Assembly (NCBI GenBank): GCA_014925825.1
Contig: JACGCK010000154.1
Location: 44,852-108,851, forward strand
Direction: 5' to 3'
Length of the DNA stretch: 64,000 nucleotides
From: Pholiota molesta
Taxonomy: Eukaryota; Basidiomycota; Agaricomycetes; Agaricales; Strophariaceae
Position numbers and translations under genes: made by a program. Under the pieces are notes generated by a model. It did not search any database. It had not been told where the DNA came from and worked only from the letters and a program-made list of their open reading frames with translations. Positions within the stretch are counted from its first letter, which is position 1; the number at the start of each line of letters is the position of its first letter. This document shows positions 43,578 to 55,204 of the stretch, piece after piece.

Positions 43578-46500
43578 TTATACAATTTCTACCATCACCT
43601 TTGCGTCCCTTCCATCCATGGTCAGCAATCTCTCTGACAGCCCAGACCACTTCAGCTGACAAAAATCGTGCATCTTCTGTTGAATGTCCGCCTGCCGTAA
43701 GGCGTAGGCGCGTTTTCCGTCGATGACCCGAATATTTGCGGGATGCTTGCCTGAAATGGTACTCTTACTCTTGATCATTGGCGGGTCCAAAGAAAGCTCC
43801 GTCCACCAATTAGCTTGCCAGGAAAAATAAGCAAGGACCCGTCTCATCTCCTCAGCGAGAAGGAGACATTCTTCCTGCCAGCGATGTGCGCGTGCTCGAG
43901 CTCGGCACCATTCGATACGAAGGGCTACCCCGCTCCGTTAGCAGTAGTACAAAATGAAATAAACTTAACTATAACGCACCATCTTGGGTCCCTTCATCAA
44001 TTCCATCACCGGCACCATGTACTTTCCAAATCCATGAGAGCAACCTATGCCCTTCGCCCCTGCCTATGTCATCCATCGATGCCAATCCCCGTACGTGTTC
44101 ATCCTTTAACTCTTTGAAGGTATTCTTCCACATGTCAGACTCTTTGCGGAATGTTGCCAGGGCGCTCATTGCACGGCGCACGTACCGATATTTCACAACC
44201 GAAGCGCGGACACGGTGTTCGACATTCTTGATTAGGGATTGACTTCGAGTGTTCATTGCTTGACCACGCGAATCTTTATCCTTTGATTTGTAAAGCCGAG
44301 TTCGAAGGAGAAGATGGGATCGGAGAGTGTTCAGTGTACTGTCAGCCATTGCGTACCGCAGCTGCCACTCAGCCTCGATGAGCCGCGGGTTGCACGCAAC
44401 AGAGTCTATGACACTCGAAGGGAGGTATAACTGGATATCTTCAATAGCCAGTGATCCCCCTCCATCCGAAGTTGCATGAGCCGTAATGCAGCAACCTCGG
44501 GCATGTAGAGATTCTGGATCTCACACCATGCCTCAAACTTGCGACGTAGGTAGTTGCATCGCTCCACAATCTTCGCCCGTTGGAGATCAGTTGAATGAGA
44601 GCCTAGTTCGGCTGAATCGACGACCAGTTTGCGTCTAAGTAACAAACATGTGATGTTTGAATTGAGAAGGATACATCAAACAAATTAATGGATACGTACT
44701 GAAGATCTTCGATTTCGAGGCCTTGATAAATTAGAAGACTCGGTGATATAGCGTCATGTATCGCTGTAAATTCTCCTTTGGAAATAGCTGCAGCATCTTC
44801 TTGAGCGAGTCGAAGACGAACTTCTTTTTCATTTATCACTGTTATACCTAATGTAAGTGGCATTTAAAACAATTGCTTTCAAAACTAACCGATTTCATTA
44901 ACTTGAAATGGATTAGGATTTCGGGCACGATCCACTTCCCAGTTCAGACAGAGTGCCGTCCATTCATCTGTCGGTGCGACGGAATGATCCAGGCCATCGT
45001 TTACTTTGATTGAAAGGGCAGCGTCGAATTCAAGGAAGGCCGCGACACTTTCCTCGCGTCCCGCCAATGCTTCTGTAGTTTTTCGTACAAATGTCGGCGC
45101 TTAAAGATCGTTAGAAATAAATAAGTACAGAAGAACCATTTGAACTTACCAATTTGTGTGATCTTCCTCCAATTACGCGCACCAAAGTGATCGTCCAATG
45201 TATCGCGGCGAGAACCAGGGCCCATTTCCTTCGTACTGGTTGCAACTGCGTTAATCTCGGACCAGCCCCGCTCCGGTGCCTCTCCATCCGTTCTACCGAC
45301 GCCAGGTACCAGATTAAAAGAGAAACTCGTTTGACATTCCAGGACATGAGCCGGCAGATGAAACTTTGGGACGAGAGTGGTTAGATTCATTTGACCATCG
45401 GAAAGTGGGTTAGGGGGATATATTTGAACACGCTTTTCTAGGTTCCGAGACCACTGGCAAGCTATGTCATACGATACCACAAGCTGGGGGGGGTATTGAT
45501 TTTCAGACTGGAAAGTAGGAAGTAATCCATGTTCACATAGCTGTATAGACTCCATTGTTAGTTGATCCATATTGGTGAAAACATTTATTACTCACTGTTC
45601 ACCCTTCTGCAAGTCACCCACTCCATTCGCCCGTTTCATGTCATGACGACCACACTCTGCCGTTCCGGTACCATTTGACGCCATCCCCTCTCCGCCTCGC
45701 TTCGATGCTGCTTTAATTGCGTCATGGTCGACACATAGGCTTTTCTCTTGACCGACGCGCGTGTCAAATTTTGAAAGGTAATCTTTGAAGCGCGTTTCTT
45801 CAACGACATAGGCGTAGCCATGGTTAAGCCCTGGATCTCTCTGATGGTTTGACACATTAAGCCGCTTCAGGCGAAAGTTCGCATCGATAGCCACGAAAAG
45901 AGTATACAACCACCTTAAATAAACATGTATCCATTAGCAAAACCCATGGATACACCAAATAAAATTCTTACTGATCTGATTGCGGTCTTGTCTTCCAGTC
46001 AGGAGGTAGATTGATATCGGGCAGTGGACAAGCTGGGCACAATACGGCACATTCACCTTCTTTAGTGCCTTTGACGCCCGAGCTAGAATGGCCGCGACCC
46101 ATGCGCTTCAATAACGTACATGCCTCCATTCACGAACAATCCGTAAGAAGACATGGTAGCGATCCTAAAGCCATTACAAGTCAAATGAAGCAAAAATTTC
46201 AGGAAATAAAACTATGCCTACCGTGGAAAATTTGTCCCCGTATTGTCCGTCCGCGCTTCTAAGGCTTTGTAAAACTCGAAAGCGGAAACCTTGGAGTTAA
46301 AGCTTAGCATTTGGAAGGTCTCGAGGACACGAAAAGTGGCTGCTGAGCGAGGATCGGTTGTCGTTGATGGAAAAAGCCGGGCCCGCAGTAATTGAGCTGT
46401 ATGATGGACGGAATGTAAGCACCCACAGAAGCGCAGGGTTATTTGATGAACACCATCGCAATCGATGACCGTAAATTCATCATTGTGTGGTATTACTGGA

Positions 46501-47329
46501 ACTGGACAGCTGGTTCCGACGACGTGGCCAAGCTGCACATGTAACCCAAGGGATCTGAGCGTCGTCTTTTCAAAGAAAGAACCATTCCAGAACTATGTCA
46601 TAGAAAATTAGCACTGCATTTCAAACTTGTTACTGAAAACACGACGTACCTGAATGCGATGGTAAGGCAGGCTCTGATGGTGTGCAACGATGCATGCAGA
46701 ACAGAACATTCGAGCATCTTGGCAATCTGTGCAGCGATACATTGGAGCTGATAGACAGTTGGAAGAAGCGCAGCTATCAGCGTCACTCGAGTCCCCACGT
46801 CCTTCAAGTCGAAGCAGCTCCTCTACATATCTGTCGATGTAAGGCACCCAAAGTAGTAGAGGATTATCCTAAGCGAAGTTTAATAATATTTCAATATACT
46901 GTACATTTATTCAAATGAGAACATACAGCATCTGTTCGTTTGCGTTTATGTGCAGAATCTGGAAGAATATCATCATTATCCGGAGTAACTTGCGTCGAGA
47001 GATTGGCAGATAGGCTCCCTAATCCTTCTACTTCGAGTAATCGAGTCTCGTCATCGACACGCTCAATGTCGTCCTCAGTCGGTGGAAAAACGAACTTGAT
47101 GAACTGAAGGAGATGTGGTTGGATTTTGAACTGGATGAAAACTCCTTGGAGGTGAGGGTGGAACAGGAATGAATGAACTTGATGATTCCCCAGAGACATC
47201 ATAAGATATATGGCGTTCAACACGCTGCACAGTCTCAGCCATGGGTGGTTTCATGGCTTGCTTTAGGTTGGCTGGCTTGGACTTTGTCAGTACCTCCATG
47301 ATAATCTGGGGACGTTTCTTTGCAGGCAT
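43578..47329 (-). CDS. KDZ (Kyakuja-Dileera-Zisupton) transposase with CxC2 zinc cluster
   Basis: Starts at ATG 47329 (MPAKKRPQIIMEVL). Domains in order: disordered Pro/Ser region; CxC2-like Cys cluster (MYRCTDCQDARMFCSACIVAHH, near 46700); HQITLRFCGCLHS; FYKALEARTDNTG; REWRHVR then GECAVLCPACPLPDINLP; the KDZ catalytic core with LYTLFVAIDANFRLKRLNVS, VVSYDIACQW, KFHLPAHVLECQTSFSFN and GRTDGEAPERGWSEINAVA; and a C-terminal helical part (LRIEWCRARARAHRWQEECL, YFSWQANWW). Several short introns, for example the one after ITQIG, keep frame. Single-base breaks occur near 44458, 45070 and 46111, each fixed by one base in or near a short run, plus one near 47080. Acidic catalytic motifs are all present. 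Confidence 0.88.
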
Positions 47330-47478
47330 CTTGATATGAACGCGAAGATGAAGTTCAGCTATGGATAATGGATACACTGAGGTTACGCTAGCATCCATTA
47401 CACCGATTACCAATATACATCTCTGATCAGATTTCGTGCTTACAGCGCTCAGATGACCGTACAGATTTTACATAGATT

Positions 47479-48314
47479 TTACAAAAATGGTACACTACTT
47501 GCCTGTGGAGGAGTTAGAAGGACCCGGCGACGTGAATATTCTAATATGTCTCGGGTTGACCTCTTCCCCTTACTGACTTCCCCTGGTCGATTATCCTGCC
47601 AATATATGTCAGCCCAAGTCGAAAGATAGGCGCCCAACTCAATACTCACAACATCAATAGGGTTTTTCGCAGAACCCTCTGCTTTCTTGGGTGATACTGG
47701 AGGGGATGTCTAGATAGGAACAACATAAATATCGCACAGCAGTGACAGAGAAACTACTCACAATGTCGATCGGATTTCCCGCAGAACCCAGAATTTCACC
47801 GAGCCCTCTTCGTTCTTGGTTGATTCCGAAGGAGGTAACTAGACAAGAAAGTAAGTATCGCATAAGGATCGCAGTGACCCAAGCTCTTGCCTTCGCATCC
47901 GGTGATTTATCGACTTTGTTAGTGCGTGATTTGAACAACATGGACCAGTGTTCAAGCTCCTGGGAGTAGGCACCCAAGCCAGACCAGGCTTTGATGGATC
48001 TAATCAAAGCCTGGAAAATGTTATATCAGAACGAATTGGCTCATATAATAGGCGCGTACCTTGCGTTGGTTCTCAAGGTCAGCCTTCATGAAGTCGAGGT
48101 CCGGATACTCCCTGGCATTCACGGGCCATCGCATGCAGTGATGCTCGAAGACGACTTTGAAGAATTCTACCTCTTCTGCCTTACCCTCTGAATGGGCTTG
48201 AAGGTAGTAGGGTCCCATGCGGTGGATAAATCGCCGTTTATCAATTTGAGCTTGTATGTTAGCCGGGTAGCCTCCGCTTTGGGCAGCGGAAGATCGAACA
48301 TCTAAGTTAGACAT
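47479..48314 (-). CDS. KDZ-element cargo: hypothetical protein A
   Basis: Not recognised by name. From ATG 48314 (or an in-frame 48389) exons join in frame: RRFIHRMGPYYLQAHSEGKA, VEFFKVVFEHHCMRWPVNAR, DLENQRKALIRSIKAWSGLG, then VTSFGINQERRGLGEILG. Two similar short exons follow, ending GSAGNPIDI and GSAKNPIDV, and a basic tail (KGKRSTRDILEYSRRRVL) to TAA 47479. The first 80 residues look like a compact DNA-binding-type helical domain, with conserved Trp/Phe spacing resembling the N-terminus of the gene at 50925. Its head lies about 150 bp from the transposase start. Function unknown. Confidence 0.55.
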
Positions 48315-48724
48315 GCCGTTAGAATAATCGCTTGACCAAAAAAAACCATTCTCACATCGAGAGAAAGTTGAACTTGGGCGCAGTGGCACACACAGTGGGG
48401 GAAGCTAGAAAGTAAAATGTGGTTCGAGGGCAAAAGGAGGGGGAATTAAAGCGACTCCTTCAGGTTCTTGGATTCCATTGCTTCTCGTGCTTACTAATCC
48501 GACGTAATGCGCACAGACCCAAACATTAAATGAAAGAAAAATGCAGCAGATATTATAGCGTATATAATACATTGTAAAAAAATCAGAATCAGAATCTCCT
48601 GATTAATACCTTTTGAACAAGATAGTTTGGACTGGTGGTTTAGATGCCCGAAATAAAAGTCAGCGACGCACCAGGATGCGACGAAGGTAAACACGATTTC
48701 TCTATGCTTGCACACCTACTCTCA
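48315..48724. other. Intergenic spacer inside the KDZ element
   Basis: Divergent spacer between cargo genes A (-) and B (+). It is AT-rich, with a TATATAATAC stretch near 48558. No gene seen. Confidence 0.4.
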
Positions 48725-49381
48725 TGGGCCGTGCCAAAATTCATCTGACCGCTGAGGCTAAACGCGAAGCAAACCGCGCAAAGAGTAAGCCGGTACTATG
48801 AGAAGTATATATCATTCTATTTCTTAAGTTCCCGGCTGTCTTGTCTAATTATTTATTGTAGATCCAAAGCCACAATTAATGCACAACGTCGTAAAACATA
48901 CAAGAAGACAAAAGCGATGTATACAACACCTCAGGCACTCTACTATCTATAATACACTAATTACATACTACACAGTACAGTCCAACTGCACAAGAGCGCA
49001 GCTAAATCCCAGTCGCTGATGAGATACGTAGTCCGATATCCGTTTGGATGGAACATGCCCAGCGCCTCAAAAGGCGCTTGAATAACATTACAATGGATCA
49101 CCAAAACCTTTGTCAACACCGCATGCCAGCAGTATATGGTTTCACTCAAATCAGAAGCTCTGGATGACCTTGTTGAGCAGCTCAGCAATGTACAGACAGC
49201 CATAACACGATGCCATGACGAAGTCCTTCAACTTGTCGGGGTTGGTGTGGAATTGGGAGAGGTTAACGAGCTTAGCACGGAAGTACGGATGGTTATCACT
49301 TGGATTGATGAAATACGGTGCACTATACTAGAGGACGATCACCGCTCCCTGTCTCAAGATGTACTTGGAGGGCAAGTATAG
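48725..49381 (+). CDS. KDZ-element cargo: hypothetical protein B, frame-broken
   Basis: Begins MGRAKIHLTAEAKREANRAKSK. It then continues one frame over with RYYEK and, after a gtatat..attgtag intron, SKATINAQRRKTYKKTKAMY. This is a basic helical N-terminus of a type common in Agaricomycete hypothetical proteins. A second conserved-looking part, SEALDDLVEQLSNVQTAITR to EVRMVITWIDEIRC, ends at 49381 and looks like the helical C-terminus of the same kind of protein. The linker (48960-49100) contains stops in every frame, so the gene is damaged or misread. No function is known. Confidence 0.42.
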
Positions 49382-49490
49382 TTTTCAGTGTGCATAAAGG
49401 GAGGTCTGGGTAATAACAAACAATATATTGCAAAGATCAACGTGCACAGTACATTTCAGACAAATAACAGACGGTATACATGGTAAGCAA

Positions 49491-50513
49491 CTACACAAAA
49501 GCATGAGCAGTATGTAGCAAAAATGTGCGATCACTGGCGGCCTCCACAGCCAGGGTGGGGAGGGTGACGGGGCTGGGAGTAACGACCATGACGAGGCCGG
49601 CAGCCAAAGCTTCATCGAAGGCGGCCTGGGCGCGGCCTGGGACAGTACCTGCGGTAGCAGGCACCACTCACGCCCGAGACGAGGGGCTGAACATGTGCCT
49701 GTTGAGCAAGATCAATAAAAAACCATTTACAAGCAGGTAGAAAACGTACCAGTGGGTGAACACCCCCACCTGGAGGCCGATGGTCACAACATAGAAAGCC
49801 TCGGAGGGCGAACCGTATTGAACTGTTGGCAGAAGGCGCAGTGGAAGCCGTTGCCCGAGAGCGTGGCACTGCCGCCGCTCGCACCAGTGGCGACAGCAGG
49901 GGCAGCAGGGGCAGCTGCGGAGCTGGGATGCCACTGGAGAGCGCTCCTCCTAGGCGGGTTGTCATCTTCTTCCCAATCATCGCCCAATCCAAGGTGGCCG
50001 AAGTCGCCCTAGCAGAGCCAGCCTGAGTGGCTTCGGTATCTTTGCAAGGAAACAGGCGGTGAGATTTATGCTCAAACCCATCAAGATATCAAGCTTACCA
50101 CCAGCGCTGGTGGCCAAGTATCGGCCTCGAATTCGTGCACCAAGTGTCACTGGTGTGTTGCCTATGTTAGGAGCGGGGGCGGGGATGGCCTCGGTGGTGG
50201 CAGTTTCGCCACTGGCGGCATCTTCTGGGGTGGTGGGAGAGAACGCGTTAGATACTAGTCACTCGGGTATATATAATGAGTACTTACCAGAAATGGTGGG
50301 GCCGGTGCCATTCGCCGCAGCCGCAGCCGCTGCCAAAACATTGGCTCGGGCTGGTGATACCAAAAATGTCTTTGTTAGATGGATGTGGGAGATATATGAT
50401 ACAATAAACTTACTGCGCGCGTTATTGACATCTATGCCCATGAGCAATAGTGTCGCCACGAGATCATCGATGGATTTAACCCCGTCAGGGTTAGTGTGGG
50501 GTACGCGAGCCAT
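49491..50513 (-). CDS. KDZ-element cargo: viroplasmin / RNase H1 N-terminus-like domain protein, frame-broken
   Basis: ATG 50513 opens MARVPHTNPDGVKSIDDLVAT. Introns lead to an Ala/Pro-rich disordered middle (EDAASGETATTEAIPAPAPN, DDWEEDDNPPRR). A small Cys pair, FHCAFCQQFNTV, precedes the domain EAFYVVTIGLQVGVFTHW / HVQPLVSGVSGACYRR / RAQAAFDEALAAGLV, which matches the Cauli_VI fold (YVV-G-GVF-W ... V-GVSGA-Y ... A-AF). In RNase H1 this domain binds RNA-DNA hybrids or dsRNA. The stop is at 49491-49493. Frames shift near 49815 (one T short in acggttcgccc) and near 49980. Its job in a DNA transposon is unknown; binding of hybrids during element replication or silencing evasion would be speculation. 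Confidence 0.62.
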
Positions 50514-50924
50514 AGTGCTGGTTTCGGTGAGACAATGCGGGTAAATGTGGGGAATGTATTGGATAGCCTCTGATGGATCCTGGCCGCTTATTTTAGCCTT
50601 TTTGAAATTCCCACACCTTGGCTGAAATTAACTGTACAGCCGGTTCACACGATTTTACAAGGCAATCGTACTACTTTTAAATCTACTCGTACGACTGATA
50701 AATTGTTTTATGAGCCATGGAGTCCTCGGCTGAGAATAGGGAGGGAGGGGATGAGTGCGGGGGCAAGAATCATAGGCTGTATAGTCGTTCGGGGTTATCC
50801 GCCCCACAGGACAAGGTTACCCAATTTTTTTCCAGAAGGAGACTGTCGCTTAAACTCTAACATAACATTTACCCGCCGTCGCTTGTTAAACTTACGGCAC
50901 CTATTTGCATCCGTTCCGGGTATC
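50514..50924. other. Divergent spacer inside the KDZ element
   Basis: Lies between the viroplasmin-like gene (-) and the gene at 50925 (+). It holds both promoters. No ORF with protein-like features is seen. Confidence 0.4.
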
Positions 50925-53598
50925 ATGGCGCCGCAGACTTGGGCCACCCCCAAGCAGCACGAATTTCTCATGTCAAAGCAAGCGGAATGTGCGGCGGCAA
51001 AAGAGGCTGGGCCAATGCCCTGCGCGAATGGAGGACACAGTGCTATCAGCTTTTTTTCCAGCAGTGGCCATCTCAAAATGCTGAGGAAGAGGAGATCGCC
51101 AATTCTACAGATCCTCACGTTAAGGCTATCGTCAACTTGCCTTTCAATGACACTAATTTATGGGCAGCTGATCGGAGAAAGGTGTGTTTATTTTTTTTCT
51201 GGGCTAGCATGTTCTAATTGTGTAATTCTATGTACAGAAATTGAAAGTGTGGTTTAACAACCATCCCCTCGGCAAACGCAAGCGCGGCGGCACCAAGGAG
51301 AAAGTCGTGATCAGTGTCAACCCAACGATCAGCCGGCTCCCATCGGAGAAGAACATCTACTCAAAAGTGTTCTTCAAGGACCAAGTCAAGGCCTTAGTGG
51401 ACCTCGATCCATTGAGTGCAGATTCCAAAATGCGTCTCTCGGTCATTAATAAACTTACCCATGAAGCTTATATGAACGAGTCCGATGAGGTCAAAGCGGA
51501 AGTCAAACGTTTGCGGGATCAGCGTAAGATGGAGATGGATCTCGAGATGGCTAGCTTGGAAGGCCGATCAGAGACGGAACGTTTACCAGAGGAGTATGCG
51601 ACGTATGTCTGACTGATTGACTATTTTTAAAACATACACTGATCTTGATTTTCAGTTCGATCGAGAGGATTCGGAATTAGCGCATGATTTTATGCAGCAG
51701 GTATCGGCACTCACTGGGTGGTCGTTCACGGTTCTTGCTGGTGGACCAGATCCCAATTATGCAGGGGAGATCATGACGATGAGTGTACACTCTCGTCACA
51801 ATCCATGTGGGCTCTCGTTCGGAAAAGCGTACCCAAAATATGACACTGTAATTCGCGGTCCATTCTCAGATTTTTTACACACATGCTATCGTATGTTTGC
51901 CAAGTTGTTCTCTTGGAAATTTGTTCTGACTAAAATTGGTTGCATGTAGCGATGGACGTGCGAAAGTCCCGCGCTCTTCCAGGTGCCCATGTTTCGTCTG
52001 CTACCTCCACCTCCTCGACTAGTTCGTTCGACATTGATGGCTCTGCACCAAGTATGTCTGCTCCCGTTGGAAGTGTTCCTGTCTCTGCTACCTCGACCTC
52101 CATCGCCACTGCCACCTCCACTACTTCATTCGACATTCATGCCTCTGCACGGAGTGGTTCTGCTCCCGTGCCCATTGCTCCTGTTAGTTCCGATGGTGTT
52201 GCCAGACCTGGGCCTGTCCAGGAATTGTTCAAACCAGTTACGCAGGTTCAAGACCCGACAGCCGCCATGACGATGGAAGAAGTCGCCAGTATCCTCAACA
52301 TTAACGATTGGAGCAGTGCATGGGATCCAGGTAATGCACCGAGCACTAGCGGTTCGTTGTTTCATATATATATTTATTCTTTCTGACTCAAATTTTACCG
52401 ATAGAAACGCCTATCTATCCTGAAGCTCATGCGACTACACCATATCTTGATCCCTCCGCAAATGTGTCCTATAGTTCGACATTCGATCCATCAAATGTTC
52501 CGGACACTCGGTTGGCCTACCATTCCATGTCCTTCCAACTCCATGGCTCAGCCTTCGAGCACCGCTCCCGGGCCAGATACCCAGTTGGCCTACCATTCCC
52601 ATATCCTTCCGACTCCCATGGCTCAGCCTTCGAGCACTGCTCCCAGGCCAGATACCCATCCAGACGCTCCAGCCATGGAAACCCCTCCAATCATTCCAAT
52701 CGGTGTATCCATAACGCATCCTTCAGGGGCCGTTGCCGCCGGTTCACAGCTTCCGCATAGCTTTGGCAGCAACATCTCGAACCAACCGATGGATACATCG
52801 GCGTCACAAACCGTCCCCGCTCCGCTTCCACGTAGCTTTGGCAGCAACATCTCGAACCAACCAATGGATACGTCGGCGTCGCAAACCGTCCCCGCTCCGG
52901 AGCCTGAAAACGACGAAAATGCCGCCTCTCCCACTGGCCAAACTGTCCCCGCTCCGGAGCCTGAAAACGACGAAAACACTGCTTCTGCCACTGACCTGAC
53001 AGATCGAAGTGCGAGAGTCAGATCTGTGAAACTGTTTGTTCCTGCATGGCTCGAGGTCGCTTCAAAACATATCGTCGACGCTGTAGATGCTGATGTCTGG
53101 AAAGCGTTGATGAGTGATTGGATACAAATAGAGAGTGAGCATGGCGCTACACATACAACATTCGTAAGTTTTCTCTGCACCCACGCATTTAGATAGCTGA
53201 TTGCTTTATTTGCCATAGCATCGCTTGCCCACCTCTCCTTTACGCCCACCCTTACTATCACTCTGGTTGCCCAAGCGTCGATACGATCAATTTCCATCAG
53301 TTCCGGATCTTCAGATATTCACTAACGAATGGATAGCCTGGTGGAATAGTATGCAGCCCGTATGGCGACACTCGACAACCCCTCATTCCCTCCCTTGTCA
53401 TTGTCATCAGCGCAGCTGGGTCAAAATGTCCATTCTTGAAAATATGTCCTAATGGGCTGGCCCTCGTCATCGTCGCCCTTATATGGTGGGCACCAGCCTG
53501 TACCACTGATCCTCGCTGGGAGGCAAGCAGTGCTTGACGTACATTCATGTGTGGAAAGCTATATGTCCGTAGCAGGAAGCGGAAGGAGGGACTGGTAG
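50925..53598 (+). CDS. KDZ-element cargo: large hypothetical protein C with C-terminal WW-LQP-WR domain
   Basis: From ATG 50925 (MAPQTWATPKQHEFLMSKQA) the frame shifts near 51002 at an A-run (gcaaaagagg; one more A restores it) to WANALREWRTQCYQLFFQQW. An intron at 51180-51239 then leads to LKVWFNNHPLGKRKRG. The middle has LPSEKNIYSKVFFKDQVKAL, a helical Lys/Glu stretch, FTVLAGGPDPNYAGEIMTMS, then Ser/Thr-rich disorder and two tandem copies of a 36-residue SFGSNISNQPMDTSASQ unit (about 52760-52900). The C-terminus (NEWIAWWNSMQPVWR, CPNGLALVIVALIWW) is one I associate with Agaricomycete hypothetical proteins. The N-terminal half is DNA-binding-like. Three or four frame breaks. Function unknown. 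Confidence 0.58.
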
Positions 53599-53867
53599 TG
53601 GGATTCAGGCGAAGGCAAAAGGCAGCGAAGGTGATTTTTGATATCGTTCTTGCAATTTTTTGTGATTTATGTTGTTATTTTATTATCTTGTTTTCTATCT
53701 TGTCACGCTATTTACCTTCTGAACTAATCTTGTAGTATGTTTGTATTTTCTTGCTCCTTGTACTAGCTCATATTTTCTTGTCAAATATTTATTTTTCTTG
53801 GAAATGAGGTTTCCGTGAGCATAAGTTACTTGGGGTTATATACAGACTAAGTTACTTGGATTACATA
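53599..53867. other. AT-rich spacer inside the KDZ element
   Basis: AT-rich, T-run-containing 3' flank of cargo gene C before the right inverted repeat. No gene seen. Confidence 0.4.
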
Positions 53868-55204
53868 TGAATGTAATGGCAGGTGATCAGAACGGGGCGG
53901 GAGGGACGGAGAGTAGGTGTGGCCCAAGGATAGTCAATGGAGGATGGGACATGTGTGGGCAATGGATGCGCGAAGGCCGAATGTCGCATGGGAGGGAAGA
54001 AAGAACGGCCACGTGCAATGGATGTGTTATCTATATGGGCAATGGAGTCGCGAAGGCCGCAATGGATGCACAAAGGTCGAATGGCACAAGTGGGGAGAGC
54101 GCGGCCAAGCGCGAAGGATGCCGTATCCTATATGGGCAATGGACACGCAAAGGCCACAATGGATGCGCAAATGGCACAAGGGGGGGAAAGAGCGGCCAAG
54201 GGCAATGGATCCGGTATCCTATATGGGCAATGGATACGCGAATGGATACGCGAAGGTCGAATAATGGCACGAGGGTGGAGAGAGCGGCCAAACGCAATGG
54301 ATGCAGTGTCCTATATGGGCAATGGATGCGCGAAGGCCGAATAGCGCAAGGGGGGGGGAGGAAAATGGCGCATGGGGCAGCAGGGAGAGTGGGCCGGGAG
54401 AGCGGGCGCTGTGCAAGGGTAGTCAGTGGAGGATGGGGCGCGTACGCGCAATGGATGCATGAAGGTCAAATAGCGCAAGGGGGGAGGGGGGGAATTGGCG
54501 CACACGGGACAGGAGGGCGGGCGGGCGGGCACGGCACAAGAATGGCCAATGGAGGAGGGGCCGTGTACGGGCAATGGATGCACGAAGGCCAAATGGGATG
54601 AGGGGGGAGAGCGGCCAAGCCCAATGGATGTGGTATCCTATATGGGCAATGGACGTGCGAGGGCGGGCGGATTGACACGAGGGAAGCCGCGGTTCCTACC
54701 GCGGCAGAGAGGAAACATCCTAGATTGGGATGGTCAGCTAAGGAATATGGAGTTGGAATGGATACGCACCGGGGGCGGGAAGGATTGGGACACGTGCGAT
54801 GGATGCGAGGGAAGGGCGGGAGGATGGAGTTGCATCCAACATGGGCAATGGATGCAGGAGGCGCGATGGAGTAAACACGTGAACACGTGTGGACAGCTGG
54901 CTGGACAGCATGATCCAACAGAGGCAATGGATGTGGGCAGCAATGGATGGAGACACGATGGAGTCGGATGGATGCAGGCAGCGATGGTGGAGGGGTAATG
55001 GAGCTCGAATCCAATGGCTGTGTCGGCGTGGGATGGATACTGAGCACGTGCACGGATGGATGCAGGTGGCAGGATGGATGCCTGCATCCATCGGCAGGCA
55101 GTAATATGGTAGGGAATACATCCCTTATAGTTAGTGGACATTATCCATCACCCTATCTGTGGTAGTTATAAGGGCTGTATCCATTGAAACTACAGACTCG
55201 CCTG
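53868..55204 (-). repeat. KDZ element right inverted repeat, modular
   Basis: A G-rich inverted copy of the left arm, with repeated ATATGGGCAATGGATGCGCGAAGG and G-runs of 7-9 bases (for example 54349-54357 and 54479-54491). It carries the hairpin copy at 54686-54705. It is about 125 bp shorter than the left arm because the number of modules differs. Confidence 0.85.

Larger units (their letters stand above)
41844..55204. mobile_element. Giant KDZ-type DNA transposon with long inverted repeats and cargo genes
   Basis: The outermost bases CAGGCGAGTCTGTAGTTTCAATGG at 41844 recur as the inverse ending at 55204, and the inverted arms run inwards for about 1.3-1.5 kb. The outer kilobase (41844-42830 against 54225-55204) is almost identical; the inner parts are related by shared modules. 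Between the arms lie a KDZ transposase (-), two small unknown genes, a viroplasmin/RNase H1 N-terminus-like gene (-) and a larger unknown gene (+). I see no direct target-site duplication; the flanks are fragments of two different DIRS copies. High arm identity suggests recent activity. KDZ transposons are known from basidiomycetes; this cargo set is not one I know to be described. Confidence 0.85.

Noticed and set aside
53867..55165. Frames up to 244 codons in the right KDZ arm
   Set aside because: Same repeat artefact as the left arm; no splice signals or family features.
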